A stretch of 64,000 bases of DNA from Commensalibacter oyaizuii (GCF_029953265.1 NZ_JASBAO010000001.1:1440001-1504000); one strand, 5' to 3'; positions 35,419 through 46,013 are shown, counted from the stretch's first letter. Program-made: numbers and translations. Notes: a model not told the origin generated them from the letters alone.

Positions 35419-36800
35419 GTATTTACATCACGTAAAGCATATAAAATACGCACCCAAGACCGTATTCCCTTATGAAAAGATCGCAAATTATATTTTTCAT
35501 TAGGGGAATGAATACAATCATCAACATTGGCAAACCCGACTAAAAAGGACTCTATACCAAATTCGCGTTGCAAATCGCCAACCACAGGAATGGCCCCTCC
35601 ACTACCAACAATCGCTGTTTCATATTGCCATTCATCTTTTAAAGCATTACTTACTTTTTCCAATACAGGACCCTCTAAGGAAACCATACTTGCCCTTGAA
35701 GCACCATGAGGCTCAAATTCAACCGAACAATCTTTTGGAATGAAATCCTTTACAAATTGACGAAAATTTTTCCTTATTTTTAAGGGATCCTGATTACCAA
35801 CAAGTCTAAATGAGATTTTTGCCGATGCCTTAGCAGGGATAACGGTTTTAAATCCTGGCCCCTCATATCCACCGCTAATTCCGTTAATTTCACAAGAAGG
35901 CCTGCACCACGTCTGCTCAATGGCCTTAAACGCTTTTTCACCAGCGGCTTCTTTTAATCCAATTGGTGACAATAATGCATCATTAGTTTTTCCGATATCT
36001 TGCCATTTTAATCGAATTGCTTCAGGAATATCGGGGACTCCTTCATAAAAATCAGGGATGGTTACACGCCCTTGGCCATCACGTAATGAAGCAATTAATT
36101 CAGACAGGATTTGAATAGGATTTCTTGCAGCATTTCCATATAAACCAGAGTGCAAATCTCTGTTTGCTGCGTGAATAGTAACTTCTTCACCAACCAATCC
36201 CCGCAACATAGCTGTAATTGCAGGAACATCAGGTGTCGCCATGTCCGTATCACAAATAAAGGCCATATCAGGACGCAAAGATTCCTTTTGGCTTGCCAAA
36301 AAATCAGGTAAATGCTCCCCACCACTTTCTTCTTCACCTTCAAGAATAACCGTAATCTTGACTGGAAATTGGCCTGTTGTCTTATAAATCGCGCGACACG
36401 CTTCTAAAAAAGTTAGAATTTGCCCTTTATCATCCGAAGAACCACGACCAAAAATAACATCTTCACCTTGCTCATTCTGTTTTATATAAGGTTCAAAGGG
36501 CGGCTTAGTCCACAAATCCAGTGGGTCCACGGGTTGCACATCATAATGGCCATAAAACAAAATATGTGGTCCTGAACATTCTGACAGTGTTTGTGCCATT
36601 ACAATCGGATGGCCTGGTGTTTCACAAATTTTTGCTGAAAAATTAAAGGATTCTAAATAGTCCTTTAGCCAAATCGCTGCCTTTCTACAGTCCTGAGCAT
36701 GTGCAGGATTTGCTGATATACTAGGGATTCGTAATAATTCAAACAATCGATCCAAAGCATCTGATAGCTCGTGGTCAATATATTTTAGTACAGCTTCCAT
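35415..36800 (-). CDS. M20-family peptidase/dipeptidase
   Basis: A 461-residue zinc hydrolase. ILFYGHYDVQPVD holds the first metal-binding His and Asp, GRGSSDDKGQ the bridging Asp, EGEEESGG the catalytic and metal Glu, and SPNEKYNLRSF the last His region. Long length and the inserted dimerisation domain fit the carnosinase/CNDP-like dipeptidase branch. No signal peptide, so cytoplasmic. A good AAAGGA ribosome site precedes ATG. Confidence 0.9.
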   Translation of the reverse strand: MEAVLKYIDHELSDALDRLFELLRIPSISANPAHAQDCRKAAIWLKDYLESFNFSAKICETPGHPIVMAQTLSECSGPHILFYGHYDVQPVDPLDLWTKPPFEPYIKQNEQGEDVIFGRGSSDDKGQILTFLEACRAIYKTTGQFPVKITVILEGEEESGGEHLPDFLASQKESLRPDMAFICDTDMATPDVPAITAMLRGLVGEEVTIHAANRDLHSGLYGNAARNPIQILSELIASLRDGQGRVTIPDFYEGVPDIPEAIRLKWQDIGKTNDALLSPIGLKEAAGEKAFKAIEQTWCRPSCEINGISGGYEGPGFKTVIPAKASAKISFRLVGNQDPLKIRKNFRQFVKDFIPKDCSVEFEPHGASRASMVSLEGPVLEKVSNALKDEWQYETAIVGSGGAIPVVGDLQREFGIESFLVGFANVDDCIHSPNEKYNLRSFHKGIRSWVRILYALRDVNT

Positions 36801-36929
36801 ATCTTTATCCTTTCTCTATTTACACAATAATTTTATATTCACAGCGTTACATATTAGACTATAGTTCAAATATTCTTCTTACTATCATTTTAATATAACT
36901 TTATTCCTCATTAACATCGTACCATTGCA

Positions 36930-38144
36930 ATGCTACTCCATTCCCTAAAACCAAGCCCAATAACGACAAAAATCCTAGCCGTGGTTATTTTTAACCTCGT
37001 TTGTTATATTAATGTTGGAATGCATTTTACTGCTATCCCACTCTATGTACACAAAGAACTGGGATTTAATTCGCTCATTGCAGGAAGTGCAGTTTCAATT
37101 GCCTATCTCGCAACCTTTCTTAGTCGACCCCAAGCAGGACATTGGTTAGACACCAAAGGTGCCAAAAGTTCGGTAATTATTGGCTTAATTATTAGTGCGT
37201 TGGGTGGGATATTTGCGCTCATGACCACTTTTTTCAGCAATGCCCCTCTATGGGCACTGATCATGATTATTCCTGCCCGTTTATGTATTGGTGCTTCTGA
37301 AAGTTGGGCATCAACCGGAACCAATCTGTGGAATATTGGCAGGGCAGGCATTGAAAACGCAACCCATGTTATTTCATGGAATGGTGTAACCTCTTATGGA
37401 GGAATGGCCATTGGGGCCCCTTTGGGTGCGTATTTATTGAAACTGCCTGGATTTTGGGGGGGATTAAACAGTATTGCCATTTTAACAACTGTAATGGCAG
37501 CATTATCGGCGATTTTAGCATCTACCTATCCAGCAATTATTCCCCAGCCCAGTAAAACACGTCTGCCTTTTACAACAGTATTTGCACGTGTTTTCCCCCC
37601 TGGTGCGGGATTGGGACTAGCAACGATTGGTTTTGGCAGCATACAGACATTTATCACATTATATTTTGCCTATAATCATTGGTTAGGTTCTGCTTACGCC
37701 CTTAGTATTTTTGGATTTTGCTTTGTAATGGTCAGGTTTATTTTTAAAAATGCGATTGCGAAATTTGGGGGATATATTGTTTCTATTACCTCATTGCTTG
37801 TGGAAACAGTTGGTCTGTGCTTAATTACATTCAGTCACTCTGTCATTGGAACTTACATTGGTGCAGGACTGACTGGATGTGGTTTCTCTCTTATTTTTCC
37901 AGCACTGGGAATTATTGCTATTTCCAAAGTTGGTGCAGAAAATAGAGGTTCAGCCTTAGCATGTTTTTCATTATTTCTTGATATTGCTCTCTTTATCGCT
38001 GGACCGCTGTTGGGTGCTATTAATGACTTTTGGGGATATTACTGGCTGTTCTTATCCTCTGCGGCTTTTACCTTAATTGGGGCAATATTAACTTATATTT
38101 TGCATTATCAATCCAAATGTCGTAATGCTGCTATATCAAATTAA
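36930..38144 (+). CDS. Major facilitator superfamily transporter
   Basis: A 404-residue protein with about twelve hydrophobic helices. An early RPQAGHWLDTKGAKSSV loop between helices 2 and 3 is the G-x-x-x-D-x-x-G-x-x-x-x MFS motif A. The overall pattern resembles the YhhS/YfcJ branch of drug and sugar efflux proteins. Substrate is unknown. It precedes the LOG gene by 28 bp and may share its transcript. Confidence 0.88.
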   Translation: MLLHSLKPSPITTKILAVVIFNLVCYINVGMHFTAIPLYVHKELGFNSLIAGSAVSIAYLATFLSRPQAGHWLDTKGAKSSVIIGLIISALGGIFALMTTFFSNAPLWALIMIIPARLCIGASESWASTGTNLWNIGRAGIENATHVISWNGVTSYGGMAIGAPLGAYLLKLPGFWGGLNSIAILTTVMAALSAILASTYPAIIPQPSKTRLPFTTVFARVFPPGAGLGLATIGFGSIQTFITLYFAYNHWLGSAYALSIFGFCFVMVRFIFKNAIAKFGGYIVSITSLLVETVGLCLITFSHSVIGTYIGAGLTGCGFSLIFPALGIIAISKVGAENRGSALACFSLFLDIALFIAGPLLGAINDFWGYYWLFLSSAAFTLIGAILTYILHYQSKCRNAAISN

Positions 38145-38172
38145 GGTAAAATTATCAAAAAGTTAAAACTAA

Positions 38173-38733
38173 ATGTCTAAATATACACGATCTGTAACTG
38201 TTTTTTGTGGTTCTCATACTGGCAATAAACCAGAATATTCTGAAGCCGCCAAAGCACTAGGAATAGGATTGGTTGAAAATAATCTGCGCTTGGTCTTTGG
38301 TGGGGGTAATGTTGGTCTTATGGGAATTATATCCAATACCATGTTGGATATGAACGGTGCAGTTAAAGGAATTATTCCTAAATTTTTACAAAAAAAAGAA
38401 GGACAGCATTCGCGTGTGCAAGACTTGATCGTTACCCAAGATATGCATACACGCAAAGACATTCTTTATAAAGAGGCAGATGCCTTTTTATGTCTGCCTG
38501 GTGGAATTGGTACTTTCGATGAATTTTTTGAAACCCTAACATGGAAACAGCTTCATCTACATGATAAACCAATTATCGTTGTGAACATAGCAAATTGGGC
38601 TGAACCCCTTTTAAAGCAAATTCATGCTATTGTTGAACAAGGATTTGCCGACCCATCAATCCTGAACCTCTTCGAAGTTACTGTTGATATCCCAGAAACC
38701 TTAAAACGACTAAACCAAGCTTTTAGTAAATAA
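38173..38733 (+). CDS. LOG-family protein (TIGR00730), nucleoside 5'-monophosphate phosphoribohydrolase type
   Basis: A 186-residue Rossmann-like protein. VFCGSHTGN, GGGNVGLMGIISNTML and LPGGIGTFDEFFETLTWKQL (PGG-x-GT-x-x-E) are the LOG signature. Plant LOG enzymes release cytokinin bases; bacterial members hydrolyse purine NMPs and are often mislabelled lysine decarboxylase. A terminator follows. Confidence 0.92.
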   Translation: MSKYTRSVTVFCGSHTGNKPEYSEAAKALGIGLVENNLRLVFGGGNVGLMGIISNTMLDMNGAVKGIIPKFLQKKEGQHSRVQDLIVTQDMHTRKDILYKEADAFLCLPGGIGTFDEFFETLTWKQLHLHDKPIIVVNIANWAEPLLKQIHAIVEQGFADPSILNLFEVTVDIPETLKRLNQAFSK

Positions 38734-38745
38734 TTTATCAAAATT

Positions 38746-38783
38746 AAAAAGCCTTGCTTATTACAAAAAACAAGGCTTTTTAC
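38746..38783. terminator. Bidirectional rho-independent terminator
   Basis: An 11-bp stem (AAAAAGCCTTG with CAAGGCTTTTT) and a 14-base loop between the convergent LOG gene and hpnG; A and T runs are built into the stem ends so it suits both strands. Confidence 0.8.
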
Positions 38784-38797
38784 GCTAACCTATGGGA

Positions 38798-39460
38798 TCA
38801 GCCAAACCTAAACGCACTCATTTTATGAACAAAAGAATTTAATTGCCAATATGCGATTGCTGCGTCTGCGCCCAGTTTTATCAAATCAAAAACTTGGTCA
38901 GGATTACCAAGTAAGCTGCCAATAATTTTAGAAATGTTCAAGTGACCATCATTTGACAGGGCCAATGACGCAACAGGGGGCAAATCTCGGTTGGCAGAAT
39001 CACACACAACCCTTAATACTGCAAATGGGATCTGATGTTCTTCACAATATTGTGCGACAATACCGCTCTCCATATCCACCGCAACACAACCAGTTTGCTG
39101 GAACAAGATTTCTTTTTCAGCACAAGAGGTAATAATTGTATCACTATGTAACAAGGCACCAATCTTAACCTGAGATTTTTCTGCCCCTAATTGTGATCTT
39201 AATGTCAAATCAGGTACATAATCCTTGTTATTTACATAAATGGTATGAGGCAATAAAATAGTCCCAGGTTTTATCAGTGGATCCAAGCCCGCAGCAAAAC
39301 CAAATGAAACAATCTTGTCAACTCCAGTATCCAATAATCGTTGCAGTGCAATTTCTGCACCCCGCATTGTTGCGCCACTTGCCTCAATTGCTGTTGGGTA
39401 TAAATTACGCGCTAATCGCGCTTCAGATTGCATACCAACAAGAACACCAATACGCTGCAT
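38798..39460 (-). CDS. hpnG: Hopanoid-associated nucleosidase HpnG
   Basis: A 220-residue member of the purine nucleoside phosphorylase/MTA nucleosidase fold. HpnG removes adenine from adenosylhopane to give ribosylhopane. GAEIALQRLLDTG, SFGFAAGLDPLIKPG and the catalytic-site VDMESGIVAQY are present. It overlaps the shc stop by one base (TAATG), confirming membership of the hopanoid operon. The partner that makes adenosylhopane, the radical SAM enzyme HpnH, is not in the window. Confidence 0.9.
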   Translation of the reverse strand: MQRIGVLVGMQSEARLARNLYPTAIEASGATMRGAEIALQRLLDTGVDKIVSFGFAAGLDPLIKPGTILLPHTIYVNNKDYVPDLTLRSQLGAEKSQVKIGALLHSDTIITSCAEKEILFQQTGCVAVDMESGIVAQYCEEHQIPFAVLRVVCDSANRDLPPVASLALSNDGHLNISKIIGSLLGNPDQVFDLIKLGADAAIAYWQLNSFVHKMSAFRFG

Positions 39461-41424
39461 TAAAATCCGACCTCTACTTTACCTGAATTGCTGGCTTGCA
39501 AATTGCGAAACCGCGATAATGCAAATAATGGAAAAAATTGACGATATCCGTGATAACGAAGATAAAACACCCTAGGGAAACCAACAGCATTATAAGGGTC
39601 TTCATTCCACTGGCCATTTTCCTCTTGATTATCCATCAGCCAACGAATCCCTCTTTGCACGGCAGGATGTTTTTGCTGACCAACTGCCATTAGCCCAAGT
39701 AACGCCCACGCTGTTTGTGTAGGCAAACTTTGATGATATTGACCAGGTGCTCCCCCTTCATAAGATTCCTCGCCTTCTCCCCATCCGCCGTCACTACGTT
39801 GAATATATAATAGCCAATCCACCGCTTTTTGAATCATAGGATCATTCTTTGGAACATTGGCTATATTTAATGCACATAAGACTGACCAAGTACCATAAAT
39901 GTAGTTTGTGCCCCAACGACCAAACCATGCTCCTGAAGCTTCTTGTTCTTTACGAAGATATTGCAAGCCTTTATCGATAACGGCTTTATCCTCTGCATGT
40001 CCTAATTGTGCCAAAAATGCGATACATCGTGCGGTTACATCAGCGGTGGGTGGATCCAGCAAAGCCCCATGATCAGAGAATGGAATATGATTTAACAACA
40101 TTTTATCGTTATCAATGTCAAAAGCGCCCCATCCACCGTTTGAACTTTGCATACCAATAATCCATTGACGTGCACGTTCGATCGATTCTTGAAATTCAGG
40201 ATTTCCTTCACGGTGTAATAGCATACCAACCACTGCCGTATCATCGACATCTGGATAATAATCATTCCGATATTGAAAAGCCCATCCGCCTGGGGCAACG
40301 TTTGGACAATTTATTGCCCAATCCCCCTTAACGTCTAGGATTTGACGTTCTTTCAACCATTGGGCTGCTTTGGATAAACGCTCTAACGTCTCTGCTCGAT
40401 TGGTTGCATTGATGCCCGAGGCTGACTCTATCATTGCATGCCCGGTCAACGCAGTATCCCATATAGGAGATACACAAGGTTGACAATATGCTTCTTCTTG
40501 CGTTTCAATTAATAGTTTACGTACAGACTGCCATGCAATCGCTGCCCTTGGATCATCATCAGGAATACCTAGTGCACGATATGCCATCACAGTATTAGCC
40601 ATTGCAGGGTAGATGGCACCCAATCCATCCTCTCCATTCAATCGTTTTTCAACAAATTTCATTGATTTATCGATGGCATATTTGCGTAAACGTTTTGGAA
40701 TAAATTGTTCGGCAGGGCGGACAACCCTATCAAGATATTTAAATAAATACCCCCAATAAGAACGAAAAGGCCCTTTAATCCAATCTTTGATTTGATCAGG
40801 TGGGGTTACGAATAACTCTTGAATATGAATACCACGAGGATTGATCGCCACAGGTTTTAACGCGGCGAGAACAACCAAAGGTGCAATAACCGTCCTTGAC
40901 CAATAGGACATATTCCAAACAGAAAATAATGCCCATTTTGGCATTAACATTAACTCTATTGGCATTGCAGGGGTTGCGTGCCATGGCACCTCACCAAACA
41001 AAGCCATTTGTATTCGTGTAAAGACATTCGCTGTTTCAGCGCCACCATGTGCTAGTATAGCTTTTCTAGCGCGTTGCATATGCGGGGCATCGACACTGTC
41101 CCCAATGGCTTTCAGGGCAAAATATGCTTTGACTGATGCTGAAATATCAAGTTTACCACCATAGTACAATGGCCAACCACCATGATCACCTTGAATACGA
41201 CGCAAGTAAACACCGATCTTTTCTTCCAATTCTGGATGAATACGATCTAAAAAATGTTCTAACAATACATATTCTGCGGGTATCGTTGCATCCGCCTCTA
41301 ATTCAAAAACCCAATGTCCATCATCGTTTTGTAAATTAGATAACATGTTCTGGGCTTGAGAAATTGCATGATTCAATGCTTCATCTTTTACATCGCCACC
41401 CAAGGGATCAACACGGTCCAACAT
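39460..41424 (-). CDS. shc: Squalene-hopene cyclase
   Basis: A 654-residue monotopic membrane enzyme that cyclises squalene to hopene/hopanol. The protonating motif DVDD is at 392-395 (YYPDVDDTAVVG). Several QW repeats are visible, such as QSSNGGWGAFD, QEASGAWFGRWG and QRSDGGWGEG. Ribosome site AAAGGAAA precedes ATG. It lies 82 bp after hpnE and is translationally joined to hpnG. Confidence 0.97.
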   Translation of the reverse strand: MLDRVDPLGGDVKDEALNHAISQAQNMLSNLQNDDGHWVFELEADATIPAEYVLLEHFLDRIHPELEEKIGVYLRRIQGDHGGWPLYYGGKLDISASVKAYFALKAIGDSVDAPHMQRARKAILAHGGAETANVFTRIQMALFGEVPWHATPAMPIELMLMPKWALFSVWNMSYWSRTVIAPLVVLAALKPVAINPRGIHIQELFVTPPDQIKDWIKGPFRSYWGYLFKYLDRVVRPAEQFIPKRLRKYAIDKSMKFVEKRLNGEDGLGAIYPAMANTVMAYRALGIPDDDPRAAIAWQSVRKLLIETQEEAYCQPCVSPIWDTALTGHAMIESASGINATNRAETLERLSKAAQWLKERQILDVKGDWAINCPNVAPGGWAFQYRNDYYPDVDDTAVVGMLLHREGNPEFQESIERARQWIIGMQSSNGGWGAFDIDNDKMLLNHIPFSDHGALLDPPTADVTARCIAFLAQLGHAEDKAVIDKGLQYLRKEQEASGAWFGRWGTNYIYGTWSVLCALNIANVPKNDPMIQKAVDWLLYIQRSDGGWGEGEESYEGGAPGQYHQSLPTQTAWALLGLMAVGQQKHPAVQRGIRWLMDNQEENGQWNEDPYNAVGFPRVFYLRYHGYRQFFPLFALSRFRNLQASNSGKVEVGF

Positions 41425-41506
41425 GATCGAATATTTCCTTTTATTTATAAATTACAAAGCATTTTTGTATTATATCTTTAAAATTGTTAGTAATTGATTA
41501 CTTTAC

Positions 41507-42805
41507 CTATTTAAATTGTGTAACAGCCTTTGCGGCACTAAAGCCCGAGCGAATAGCCCCTTCAATAGTGGCAGGTAATCCTGTTGCCACCCAATCACCT
41601 GCCAAGAACAAATTATGATAAGGCGTATAACAAGAAGGACGACGGCTACCTTGTTCAATAGTTGCAACAAAACTAGCACGTTTTTCCCATAATAAACGAT
41701 ATACTGGGATTTCCTCAGATAAAGGCTGTTCAGTCATTGGATTAAGAACCTCCCTCACCTCTTGCCAAATCAAAGAAGCTAAATTCTCAGAGTTACATCC
41801 CATAAAACGATTAGCAGCACTAACTGTAATGGAAATTACACCCTTTTTGATAAAAATCCATTCACTAACCCCTCCAATGACACCAGCAAATTTGGCCTTT
41901 TCTAAACTGCCTTTGATACGTAAATTGGGGTCAACCGCATAATGTAAATTCAAAATACTTTCAAATTGATTTGGAATTTTTACCTGAGGACAAATAGGCA
42001 ATAAGATTTGTTCAGCTACATGAGCATTCAACGCTAAAATAACTCTATCCTGTGGCCCTATCTCTATTTTCTCGTGATTAATTACAAAATAATCGACCTG
42101 TCCATTTTCTATATGTATTTCTGACAATCGCGCCTTGTTATGGACTTTACCGCCTTGAACTGTAATTAATGAAAGCGCTGGATTAACAAAACTTTCTGAT
42201 AATCCCTCTTTAGGAAAATAGGGAATACACGCTTTTCCCCCCTGCATTAATGATTGTCTTACAACAGATCCTAACAACAAAGCACTACCTGCCTCACAAG
42301 AAGTATTCAAAGCAGAAACCGCAAAAGGTTTTAGCAAGCGACGTGCAAGCTGACCATTGACTAAACAATCTGCCACTGTTTGACTGGCATCTGCTTTTAA
42401 TAAATTCCATAAAGCAAATAGCTCTGGAAATCTAAACCCTGGAACCCGATGCTTGGAAAAAAATAGCCACCATGGGAATTTACCCATGGATAATAATAAG
42501 TCCCATCGTTTCTTTTCTTCTAAATCGACGAAAGGAAATAAAGGATAGCCAGACCCTGTTAAACTATCTATGGAATCAATCAATCGCAAATATTCAAATA
42601 CAGCTTGATTGCCAGATAAAATCAAATGATTTCCATTATCAATTAAGCGATCTAAACTTGCATCGTAAAAGGAGCGTGCTCTTCCACCACAAGCGGGGCT
42701 GCTTTCATACACAATAACTTGTGAATCTGCTTGACGGGATAAGGAAACAGCAGCTGACAAGCCTGCCAATCCTCCACCGATAATATGAATATGTTTTTTT
42801 ACCAT
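41507..42805 (-). CDS. hpnE: Hydroxysqualene dehydroxylase HpnE
   Basis: A 432-residue FAD-dependent amine-oxidase-family protein. The N-terminal IHIIGGGLAGLSAAVSLSR is the dinucleotide-binding loop, and FLAGDWVATGLPATIEGAIRSG the C-terminal FAD-contact motif. HpnE reduces hydroxysqualene to squalene, the last step of the HpnCDE route. It starts 12 bp after hpnD. Confidence 0.93.
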   Translation of the reverse strand: MVKKHIHIIGGGLAGLSAAVSLSRQADSQVIVYESSPACGGRARSFYDASLDRLIDNGNHLILSGNQAVFEYLRLIDSIDSLTGSGYPLFPFVDLEEKKRWDLLLSMGKFPWWLFFSKHRVPGFRFPELFALWNLLKADASQTVADCLVNGQLARRLLKPFAVSALNTSCEAGSALLLGSVVRQSLMQGGKACIPYFPKEGLSESFVNPALSLITVQGGKVHNKARLSEIHIENGQVDYFVINHEKIEIGPQDRVILALNAHVAEQILLPICPQVKIPNQFESILNLHYAVDPNLRIKGSLEKAKFAGVIGGVSEWIFIKKGVISITVSAANRFMGCNSENLASLIWQEVREVLNPMTEQPLSEEIPVYRLLWEKRASFVATIEQGSRRPSCYTPYHNLFLAGDWVATGLPATIEGAIRSGFSAAKAVTQFK

Positions 42806-42817
42806 TCCTAAAATCGT

Positions 42818-43714
42818 CTATATTTTCAACTTCGTCACACTCATTACCAATCCAGCAAGTGCAACCATAATTTTTTCTGGCAAAGACAAAGATGCCCGTC
42901 TAAAAGGGGGTTTCCACCCCCAACGTCTTTGCTTTGCTAATAAAAATGCATAAGTAACTGACATAATTTTGGCTGGAAGTAATGCCTTTTGATCACATAA
43001 TGCAATAAATTCTTTGGCCAGACGGAAATGATCTGAGGCCCTAAATGCCAAGATATTACAAACCTCTTGGATATAGGGACTGCTAATACACGCATCAGGT
43101 GTTAAAGGCAAATGAAAACGTTGTAATAATTCTTTTGGTAAATATAAGCGTCCCCGTTCTGCATCTTCTTCAAGGTCGCGTAAAATATTGGTAATTTGTA
43201 AAGCACGCCCAAGATGATAAGCAACTTTTTGTGCAGATTCAGAGCTATCACCAAAAATACGAACAGCCAAACGCCCAACAGCAGAGGCAACACGGTCACA
43301 GTAAAGATCAAACGTTTCTTCATCAGGGGCGATAATTGGATGATCAACATCCATTTCCATGCCGTCGATAATCGCTATAAAATCAGATTGCTTCAGATCG
43401 AACCGGCCGATACTGGCCAACAAAACATTTTCAACGCTGCTTTGTGCCTTGCCAGCATATAAATCCGCAATCTTCTCCCGCCATTCCCCAAGCAGGCGAT
43501 GTTTGGTTTGTATATCCCCTTCTTCGTCAGCAATATCATCTACAATGCGACAAAAACTGTATAAAGCGTACATCCCATAACGTCGTTCTGGGGACAATAC
43601 CTGCATCCCCGCAGCGAAAGATGTTTTCGACTTACGAACAATTTGTTCCACGCAGGTCAAATCAAGTTCGCTACATCCCATTATCTGTGCAACTTCAGCT
43701 AACGGCTTTGGCAT
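42818..43714 (-). CDS. hpnD: Presqualene diphosphate synthase HpnD
   Basis: A 298-residue squalene/phytoene-synthase-fold enzyme joining two farnesyl diphosphates to presqualene diphosphate. The aspartate-rich Mg sites are RIVDDIADEE and RDLEEDAERGRLYLP. LSPERRYGMYALYSFCR is the conserved N-terminal block. It lies between hpnC and hpnE. Confidence 0.94.
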   Translation of the reverse strand: MPKPLAEVAQIMGCSELDLTCVEQIVRKSKTSFAAGMQVLSPERRYGMYALYSFCRIVDDIADEEGDIQTKHRLLGEWREKIADLYAGKAQSSVENVLLASIGRFDLKQSDFIAIIDGMEMDVDHPIIAPDEETFDLYCDRVASAVGRLAVRIFGDSSESAQKVAYHLGRALQITNILRDLEEDAERGRLYLPKELLQRFHLPLTPDACISSPYIQEVCNILAFRASDHFRLAKEFIALCDQKALLPAKIMSVTYAFLLAKQRRWGWKPPFRRASLSLPEKIMVALAGLVMSVTKLKI

Positions 43715-43858
43715 AGTGTTTGATCAGACCTTTCTTTATTATAAAAATATACAATGTTTTAAGCAAAAAATTTCAACACGCAAATAATCATCTTATGTTA
43801 CTATATAACTTTACTGACATTGTGTATCAATAAAACAAAAAAACGACATCAATTATTT

Positions 43859-44743
43859 TTACATGAAATGACGAAACGCTTTCAAAGCAGAAGCAATAAC
43901 ATCAAATTTTGTTAATTTTACCTTAGTTGCCAAAGGATCACCCATTCGTAACCTTTTGGTTAAAGAATACGCTAAATAAACGATAACCGCAGCTTCTAGA
44001 CGTAACCTTCGATTAACCGTAAGACGGGGTAGATACATTGCCTCTCTGTTTAATGCATCGACATGATCCAAAAGCCGATCGAAGACATTTCTTAGGCCGT
44101 GACTTGTCTGTTCAGCCAATAGATCATTGACCTGTACTCCTTGTGCATGCATCATATCCAAAGGGATATAACATCGATCTAACTTTATTAAATCTGTTTT
44201 ACAATCTTGCAGATGATTTAAAATCTGCAAAGAAGTGCATAACGCATCAGACGCGGGGCGTGTATCAGGTTTTTCTTGATGTAAGTCAAGCAAAAAATGC
44301 CCAACGGGATTGGCAGAGTAACGACAATAATACATCAATTCATCCAACGTATTATATCGCTTTTTTTTGGCATCTTGACGAAAGGCAATTAATAAATCCG
44401 TTGCAGTATCAAAAGATATGCCCGTTTCTAAAAAACTATTTCGTAAGTAGCGCGCACTCAAAACATCTGGACGATCTGGTGCGGGAACATTTTCACATAA
44501 TACTGCCTCCATACCGTCCAGACGCTTGATTTTTTCTTCAGCACTCAACGTCTCAGAATCAGCAATATCATCAACAACACGGGCAAAATCATAATAGGCT
44601 TGAACGTGAGGGCGTAACCTTCGACTAATTAACAATGAGCCAACTGGAAAATTTTCGTCCTTAGCAGCTTTGCCAGATGATACGTCTTGCTCTCCCCAAA
44701 TTGACATATCGTATATATGTGACTTTACTACTCTAGAGATCAT
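43859..44743 (-). CDS. hpnC: Hydroxysqualene synthase HpnC
   Basis: A 294-residue paralogue of HpnD that converts presqualene diphosphate to hydroxysqualene. Asp motifs are RVVDDIADSE and LQDCKTDLIKLDRCYIP. NFPVGSLLISRRLRPHV at the N-terminus is characteristic of HpnC. ATG 44743 has AAAGGA at ideal spacing and overlaps the hpnB stop by 11 bp. A 144-bp AT-rich spacer separates it from hpnD. Confidence 0.93.
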   Translation of the reverse strand: MISRVVKSHIYDMSIWGEQDVSSGKAAKDENFPVGSLLISRRLRPHVQAYYDFARVVDDIADSETLSAEEKIKRLDGMEAVLCENVPAPDRPDVLSARYLRNSFLETGISFDTATDLLIAFRQDAKKKRYNTLDELMYYCRYSANPVGHFLLDLHQEKPDTRPASDALCTSLQILNHLQDCKTDLIKLDRCYIPLDMMHAQGVQVNDLLAEQTSHGLRNVFDRLLDHVDALNREAMYLPRLTVNRRLRLEAAVIVYLAYSLTKRLRMGDPLATKVKLTKFDVIASALKAFRHFM

Positions 44744-46013
44744 GTCTGTCGTCCTTTGCTTTAACGGGCTCTACACTGCTATTTATCTTTTCAGAGGCCC
44801 CCAAGTCTTCAAAATCAATCTGCAGTTCTTTATTCTCTACCCCAATTGCAGGCGTTACGTAAGCCCTTCCCTTCCACATCATTCCTTTTCCACGGTAATA
44901 ATTCAATGCAGATCCAATCGTCGCCGTTAAATAAAACAAAGCTATCGCTGGTAATGCAAAGATCCACAAAAAGGAAATACCAAAACGCGATAAGGTTGGA
45001 ATAAAAGAAAGGATAGAAATAAAATATGTCGCCATCGCTATTTTTCTTGCGATCCCATTAATGGTAAAAATATGTATAAAAGGAAAAAACCACATCATAG
45101 ACATTAGACATATTGTCAATAATAACCAAAAAAGAGAATATCTTAATTGTACATAAGCCGTACGTGTAATCATATCCCATACATCAGTAATACGCTCGTA
45201 AGTGCGTAGTGATCTCGCTAATCTACTATGCCCCAAATAAATCTTACCACCACTTTTCTTTACCAAACTAGCTAGAGTAACATCATCAATTAATGCTGTT
45301 TTTAGGGCCGAAATGCCCCCTATTTTTGCCAAAGCATATTGCCGAATTAGTACGGTTCCCCCTGCCCCAGCTGCAATGGATGTTGAGGATTTATTGACCT
45401 TTGAAAAAGGATACAACATACAAAAAAAATAAACAAAAGCAGGAATAAACGCTCTTTCAAAAAAAGACTGACACCGCAACTGCACCATTTCAGAAACCTG
45501 ATCTAATTGATCTGTCTCGGCCTTATCAACAAGCGTTGCTAAGTGAGAGGGTTCATGTACAATATCTGCATCAGTAAAAAAGAAATAGGCATTTTCTGGC
45601 TTATATTGACGTTCAATATAGTCAATCCCATGAGATAAAGCCCATAGCTTACCACTCCATCCACTAGGACGAGGGGGAGTGCAAATAACAGTTAATTTTC
45701 CTTGCTGATCTTCTGATAAATCTTGACGACAACGATGAACGATATCCCCTGTCCCATCTTGACTATCATCATCAACCACTAATATCTGATACTTCCCCAA
45801 ATAGTCTTGTTGCAAAAGTGACAAAGTTACCTGTTCAATCGTTTTGGCTTCGTCCCTGGCTGGAACAATGATATAAACATCAGGCCATCTTTTACATTTA
45901 AACTGCTCCGTCGGGGAAATAGGTTGTAATATAGGCCCTCTACTCCAAAAGCGCCCATGAAAGAAAAATAGCCAAATCCATATAATAAAAGACAATCCAG
46001 TTAATATAATCAT
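44733..46013 (-). CDS. hpnB: Hopene-associated glycosyltransferase HpnB
   Basis: A 426-residue GT2-family membrane glycosyltransferase. One N-terminal helix, then VYIIVPARDEAKTIEQ, VVDDDSQDGTGDI and YFFFTDADIVHEP (the D-x-D-like metal site), then LIDDVTLASLVKKSGGKIYLG, and three or four C-terminal helices. HpnB is proposed to glycosylate hopanoids but its product is not firmly known. It overlaps hpnC. Confidence 0.9.
   Translation of the reverse strand: MIILTGLSFIIWIWLFFFHGRFWSRGPILQPISPTEQFKCKRWPDVYIIVPARDEAKTIEQVTLSLLQQDYLGKYQILVVDDDSQDGTGDIVHRCRQDLSEDQQGKLTVICTPPRPSGWSGKLWALSHGIDYIERQYKPENAYFFFTDADIVHEPSHLATLVDKAETDQLDQVSEMVQLRCQSFFERAFIPAFVYFFCMLYPFSKVNKSSTSIAAGAGGTVLIRQYALAKIGGISALKTALIDDVTLASLVKKSGGKIYLGHSRLARSLRTYERITDVWDMITRTAYVQLRYSLFWLLLTICLMSMMWFFPFIHIFTINGIARKIAMATYFISILSFIPTLSRFGISFLWIFALPAIALFYLTATIGSALNYYRGKGMMWKGRAYVTPAIGVENKELQIDFEDLGASEKINSSVEPVKAKDDRHDL

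Noticed and set aside
44143-44529. Open frame of 128 codons antisense to hpnC
   Set aside because: Shadow of the conserved hpnC coding region; no ribosome site or family resemblance.
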